NCBI RefSeq assembly: GCF_007970665.1
Contig: NZ_CP042430.1
Location: forward strand, 4,588,001-4,652,000
Reading direction: 5' to 3'
Origin: Baekduia soli
Lineage (GTDB): Bacteria; Actinomycetota; Thermoleophilia; Solirubrobacterales; Solirubrobacteraceae
Length of the DNA: 64,000 nucleotides
The notes under the pieces are model-generated. The model saw only the letters and a program-made list of their open reading frames with translations. It did not search any database and was not told the origin of the DNA. Shown here in pieces: positions 60,515 through 64,000 of this stretch (positions are counted from its first letter, which is position 1; each line of letters starts with the position of its first letter). The translations under genes were made by a program, and so were the position numbers.

Positions 60515-61908
60515 GCGCCGGCCGCCCCGCAGGCCGCGACGATGCGCCAGCGCACGCCCGTGGCCAGCGTGCGGGTGTCGCCCACCGCCGCCAGGCTCGG
60601 GACGGCGCGGCTGCCCTCGGTCGTCCGCACGCGGAAGACGAGCGCCGGCGGCTGCGGGTCGATCTGGACGTCCTCGATGTGGCGGTGCAGGTTCCACGCC
60701 ACGACGGGCACGAGGAACGGGCCGGTGTAGGCGTCGCCGCAGCGCCGCAACGCGGCGGGCCCGCCGGCCGCGGCGACCACGCCGGGCAGCTCGTCGGCCA
60801 GGTCGGCCTGGTAGTGGACGTCGCGCATGTTCGGGCCGAAGCGCCCGAGGCTCGGCGCCGCGAACAGCACCGCGGCGCCGATCGCGGCGGCCGCCACGAG
60901 CGTGCGGCGCATGGCGCCGGGACGCGAGGCGCCGTGGCGGACGAGCTCGAGCACCCGGCCCATGAGCCAGCCCGCGCCCGCGCCCGACAGCACCATGAAC
61001 AGCACGACCGGGGCGATGAGGTAGCGCTGGTTGCCCGAGAAGCCGTCCTGGGTCATGTAGGCCACCAGGCCCAGCCACGCCAGGCCGAGGGCGACGAGCA
61101 GGGCGATGACGCGGTCGCGGCGGGCCACGAGCATGGCCGCCGCGCAGCCCAGCCCGGCCAGCAGCGGCGCCGTCAGCATCCCCTGCGCGTTGCGCAGGAG
61201 CGCGAGCGCCGGCTTGTCGTCGTAGGTCGGGGCGCCGGCGTTGACGTTCTTGGCCCGGTGCATCGCGCGCAGCAGGTCGCCCGAGCCCCACCACTCCGGC
61301 AGCAGCCACAGGGCGACGACCGCCGCCCCCGCACCCAGGATCACGCGCGCGGGGATCGCACGGCGCCAGAGCAGGAAGAGGCCGTAGAGCCCGAGGAACG
61401 GCCACGCCTCGGGCCGCAGCAGCCCGGCGCAGACGGCCATGGCGAAGGCCGTACCGCGGCGCCCGGCCATCTCGCGATCGATCGCGGCCAGCAGGAAGGC
61501 GACGCTCAGGCCCTCGGAGTTGCCCAGCGCGGCGTTGCGGATGAACCAGGGCGCCAGCGCCACCGCCGCGGCCGCGGCGGCGCCGCCGACCACGCCGCCG
61601 CCGATCGTGCGCGCGACGCGGAAGGCCAGCACGACGGAGGCCAGCGCGCCCGCGCGGGCCACGACCAGCCAGAGGTCCGGGGCGGCCGACCCGAAGAGCG
61701 AAAAGACCGTGGTGAACGCGACGGGCAGCGGCTTCCACGACGGCCCCTGGCTCGTGACGAGGTCGAGGTGGGTGATCTCGCGGCCCCAGATGATCCACGA
61801 CCACGGGTCGTATGTCGGGGCACTGGGCAGCAACAAACTCAGGGCGGCCAGGGCGACGCAGATCCCGATGAGCAGCAGCGGGCCGCGCCAGGGGCGTGCG
61901 CCGGTCAT
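60511..61908 (-). CDS. Multi-pass membrane protein, likely GT-C glycosyltransferase
   Basis: The 465-residue protein begins MTGARPWRGPLLLIGICVAL and has about ten membrane segments. The first loop SAPTYDPWSWIIWGREITH has an acidic residue at the GT-C catalytic position, and the C-terminal 110 residues are extracytoplasmic. An in-frame extension of the reading frame upstream to 62049 lacks coding character. It is coupled to the GT39-like gene and probably handles a surface glycan. Confidence 0.75.
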   Translation of the reverse strand: MTGARPWRGPLLLIGICVALAALSLLLPSAPTYDPWSWIIWGREITHLDLVTSQGPSWKPLPVAFTTVFSLFGSAAPDLWLVVARAGALASVVLAFRVARTIGGGVVGGAAAAAAVALAPWFIRNAALGNSEGLSVAFLLAAIDREMAGRRGTAFAMAVCAGLLRPEAWPFLGLYGLFLLWRRAIPARVILGAGAAVVALWLLPEWWGSGDLLRAMHRAKNVNAGAPTYDDKPALALLRNAQGMLTAPLLAGLGCAAAMLVARRDRVIALLVALGLAWLGLVAYMTQDGFSGNQRYLIAPVVLFMVLSGAGAGWLMGRVLELVRHGASRPGAMRRTLVAAAAIGAAVLFAAPSLGRFGPNMRDVHYQADLADELPGVVAAAGGPAALRRCGDAYTGPFLVPVVAWNLHRHIEDVQIDPQPPALVFRVRTTEGSRAVPSLAAVGDTRTLATGVRWRIVAACGAAGA

Positions 61909-62137
61909 CGCCGTACCGGACGGCGCCTGCGAGACCCGTATCGCGTCGGAGCGCTCTTGAACCAGCACGGCGGTGCCCAAGGGTATGCCCGCGCCGGGAC
62001 AGGTCCGCTCCGCCCTTAACGATTCGCAACGCAGCCGTCCTGCCGTCAAGGGTCCGGTTGGTCCCTGGCCGATGGAGGGGGATCGCGGGCACGGACTGGC
62101 TGCAGCCCGACGGCGCGCCTAGGCTCGCTCTCGTCAT

Positions 62138-63331
62138 ATGAGCGTCTCCCGATCCCCGTCCACGGCGGTCCCGCTCCGGCTCGTCACCACCCCTGTGCCG
62201 AACGCACCGGAGCCCCCGGTCATCGTGCATGCGATCGGCGGCCGGGCCGACGCGGTGCGCCTGGCGCCCGTCATCGGCGCGCTGGAGCGCCAGGACGTCT
62301 TCCGCCAGGTCGTGGTGCACACCGGATCGGCGCAGGACCGCGGGCTGGTGGGCGAGCTGGCCGATGAGCTCGGGCTCCCCGCCGCAGACCACGTGCTCGA
62401 CGTAGGCGCGGGCTCCGACGCGGGGTTGACGGCCCAGACGCTCACCGCCTTCGACGCGCTGCTGCGCGAGTTGCCTCCTGAGCTCGTCATGCTCTCGGGC
62501 GACACGAACGCCACCCTGTCGTGCGCCCTGGCCGCCGCGAAGCGGCAGGTCGCGGTCGCCCATGTCGGCTCGGGCCTGCGGTCCTGGGACTGGACGACAC
62601 CCGAGGAGATCAACCGCGTGGTCATCGACCGCCTCTCGGACACGCTCTTCACCCACAGTCACGAGGCCGTCGACAACCTGCTCGCCGAGGGCGTGTCAGA
62701 CGGGCGGGTCCACCCCGTGGGCTCGACCGTCGTCGACGCCCTGCGCCGTGTGGAGCCCGCGATCCGCTCGCGCGAGGCCTGGACCGCGCTGGATCTCCCT
62801 CCAGGCGACTACGTCCTCGTGATGCTCCATCACCGGGACGCGATCGCCGATGGCGCCCGGCGCGACGCGCTGGTCGCCGGGCTCGCCACGCTGGCCGGCG
62901 AGGCCCCCGTCGCCTTCGCGCTGCACCCCGCGGCGGCGCCGACCCTGAACGCGGCGGGCGCGATCGCGCGCCTGCAGGCCGCCGGCGTGCGCACGGTGCC
63001 GCCCATGGGCCACGTCGACTTCCTCTCACTCGAGCTGGGCGCCGGCGCGATCGTCACCGATTCCGGCACGGTGCAGGAGGAGGCCACGGTGCTCGGCGTC
63101 CCCTGCTACACCCCGGGGTCACTGAGCGAGGGGCGCATCACGCTGACGCACGGCACGAACGTGCTCCTCGGCGAGGACGCGGGGGCTGTGGCCACCGTGC
63201 GCCCCTCGCGCACCGACCACGCTCCATGCGTCGTGCCCCTGTGGGACGGGCGTGCCGGCGAGCGGATCGCGGCGGCGATCCTCGCCAACTACGCGGTGCG
63301 CGCGGACCAGTCGTCCACGAGCCTGCGGTAG
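62138..63331 (+). CDS. UDP-N-acetylglucosamine 2-epimerase-like protein (divergent WecB)
   Basis: The 397-residue protein matches the WecB/MnaA fold: GRADAVRLAPVIGALE, VMLSGDTNATLSCALAA, TPEEINRVVIDRLSDTLF and IVTDSGTVQEEA. However the conserved catalytic Glu in HVEAGLR is Gly here (HVGSGLRS, Gly144), and the C-terminal ERPE nucleotide motif is absent (SLSEGRITLTHG). It may be inactive, or act on another substrate. It overlaps the convergent glycosyltransferase gene by 43 bases. Confidence 0.8.
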   Translation: MSVSRSPSTAVPLRLVTTPVPNAPEPPVIVHAIGGRADAVRLAPVIGALERQDVFRQVVVHTGSAQDRGLVGELADELGLPAADHVLDVGAGSDAGLTAQTLTAFDALLRELPPELVMLSGDTNATLSCALAAAKRQVAVAHVGSGLRSWDWTTPEEINRVVIDRLSDTLFTHSHEAVDNLLAEGVSDGRVHPVGSTVVDALRRVEPAIRSREAWTALDLPPGDYVLVMLHHRDAIADGARRDALVAGLATLAGEAPVAFALHPAAAPTLNAAGAIARLQAAGVRTVPPMGHVDFLSLELGAGAIVTDSGTVQEEATVLGVPCYTPGSLSEGRITLTHGTNVLLGEDAGAVATVRPSRTDHAPCVVPLWDGRAGERIAAAILANYAVRADQSSTSLR

Positions 63332-64000
63332 CAGTCCAGCAGCACGGTCGCCGCAGCCTCCCAGGTCAGCGCTGCGGCCCCCTCCAGGCCGGCGACGCCC
63401 AGTCGCGCCAGCAGCGCGGGATCGCGCTGGACGGCGACGAGGTCGCGCCGCAGCGCGTCGGCGTCGCCCGCCGGGTGCACGAGCGCGTCGTGACCGGGCG
63501 TGCAGGCCGCGCCCGCGTGGTCGGAGACCAGCAGGACGCAGCCGGTGGCCCGCGCCTCGTAGGTGACCAGGGCGCTGCCCTCCTCGACCGAGGGCAGGAC
63601 GAGCACGTCGGCGCCCCGCATGACCTCGGCCATCGCCGTCGTCGGCCCCAGCTCGACGACGCTGGGGTCGGCGAGCATCGGCGCCAGCACCGGGCGGTAG
63701 ACCGGGTCGATCGGGCCGGCGATCACGAAGCGGCCGCCACGGCGCGGGCCCTCGCTGGCCAGCCAGGCGCGCAGCGCGAGGTGCAGGCCCTTGCGGGGCT
63801 CGCCCCGGCCCGCGAACACCGCGGTGAAGGGCGCCCGCGGGTCGCGCACGCCGGGCGAGAAGCGCGCCGGGTCGTAGCCGTAGCGATGGCGCAGGAGGCG
63901 TTCGGGGTCGTGCCCGTGCTCCAGGAACGTGTCGCGCACGAAGTCCGACGGGCATAGCAGCGCGTCCGCCGCGGCGTACTCGCGCTCCTCGCGCGCCAGC
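63289..64000 (-). CDS. Glycosyltransferase family 1 (GT4-like), 5' end beyond the window
   Basis: The frame is open to base 64000. The visible C-terminal 237 residues hold a GT-B domain: LLCPSDFVRDTFLEHG, VFAGRGEPRKGLHLALRAW, GPIDPVYRPVL and the nucleotide-sugar motif LVLPSVEEGSALVTYEARATG with the EX7E-type pair. It should add a sugar to a surface glycan. The N-terminal acceptor domain lies beyond the right end. Confidence 0.85.
   Translation of the reverse strand, partial: LAREEREYAAADALLCPSDFVRDTFLEHGHDPERLLRHRYGYDPARFSPGVRDPRAPFTAVFAGRGEPRKGLHLALRAWLASEGPRRGGRFVIAGPIDPVYRPVLAPMLADPSVVELGPTTAMAEVMRGADVLVLPSVEEGSALVTYEARATGCVLLVSDHAGAACTPGHDALVHPAGDADALRRDLVAVQRDPALLARLGVAGLEGAAALTWEAAATVLLDCYRRLVDDWSARTA

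Noticed and set aside
58910-62662. Single 1250-residue minus-strand protein covering both membrane glycosyltransferases
   Set aside because: The upstream part of the frame is antisense or out of frame to the 60511-61908 membrane protein gene, whose own motifs and ATGA overlap show two genes.
1-64000. CRISPR arrays, prophage or integrative element signals
   Set aside because: No regularly spaced repeats, integrase, phage structural genes or attachment-like tRNA duplication were seen; the only mobile DNA is IS481.

Overview
The window is a high-GC actinobacterial chromosome segment. The gene set fits a deep-branching Actinomycetota, most likely class Thermoleophilia (Solirubrobacterales/Conexibacter type). 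Pointers are the zinc-ribbon FHA protein, the PspA-PspAA-HtpX-PspAB set, an F420-type luciferase-like oxidoreductase, a CvpA-trypsin (MarP-like) protease, and the very strong G/C bias at third codon positions. The placement is an inference from gene content; no rRNA gene is present.

Layout. 1-8.3 kb: a truncated topoisomerase III, then a divergent MarP-like protease and class B penicillin-binding protein, a lipoprotein, an SRPBCC protein, a zinc-ribbon protein, a zinc-ribbon/FHA protein, ParA and an L,D-transpeptidase. 8.4-12.9 kb: the aspartate-family operon lysA-hom-thrC-thrB, with an apparent one-base frameshift in lysA. 13.0-14.8 kb: an alpha/beta hydrolase with an IS481-family element inserted at its stop codon. 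14.8-23.5 kb: an envelope-stress region with an M23 peptidase, HtpX and PspAB, then a regulatory block (ATPase, cobalamin-binding protein, SpoIIE phosphatase and a divergent STAS protein), then PspA-PspAA and an NlpC/P60 protein behind a c-di-AMP riboswitch. 23.6-34.2 kb: a cell-wall-binding lipoprotein, an F420-type oxidoreductase, xseA-xseB, an enolase-superfamily enzyme, a hydroxyacyl-CoA dehydrogenase, LysR and GST genes, a CorC-like protein, a pterin dehydratase and a BtuF-like protein. 34.7-40.3 kb: a rhomboid protease, two ECF sigma/anti-sigma pairs, a PlsC-GpsA fusion and tRNA-Thr. 40.3-43.9 kb: an acyl-CoA dehydrogenase, a second IS481 copy in inverted orientation, and a coiled-coil protein. 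44-51.4 kb: Tag, a three-gene copper-protein operon with a divergent TetR, a SigH-like sigma factor, RlmB and CysS. 51.8-55.3 kb: a two-component system followed by a cluster of decayed genes. 55.3-64 kb: a surface-polysaccharide and electron-transfer region.

The most interesting block is 17.66-21.47 kb. A small protein carries the W-x9-EH motif and the ELHAIG axial-histidine motif typical of CarH/LitR adenosylcobalamin photoreceptors, but has no DNA-binding domain. It is translationally coupled to an RsbW-like ATPase and followed by a GAF/SpoIIE phosphatase; a STAS protein with a degenerate cobalamin fold is divergent to them. This looks like a light- or cobalamin-responsive partner-switching system set inside the psp envelope-stress locus.

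The two IS481 copies (1078 bp each) sit at CTAG targets that were host stop codons. The transposase reading frame runs off the element end and takes its TAG stop from the target. Several stretches (34.2-34.7, 51.4-51.8 and 54.0-55.2 kb) hold multiply frameshifted gene remnants rather than genes.
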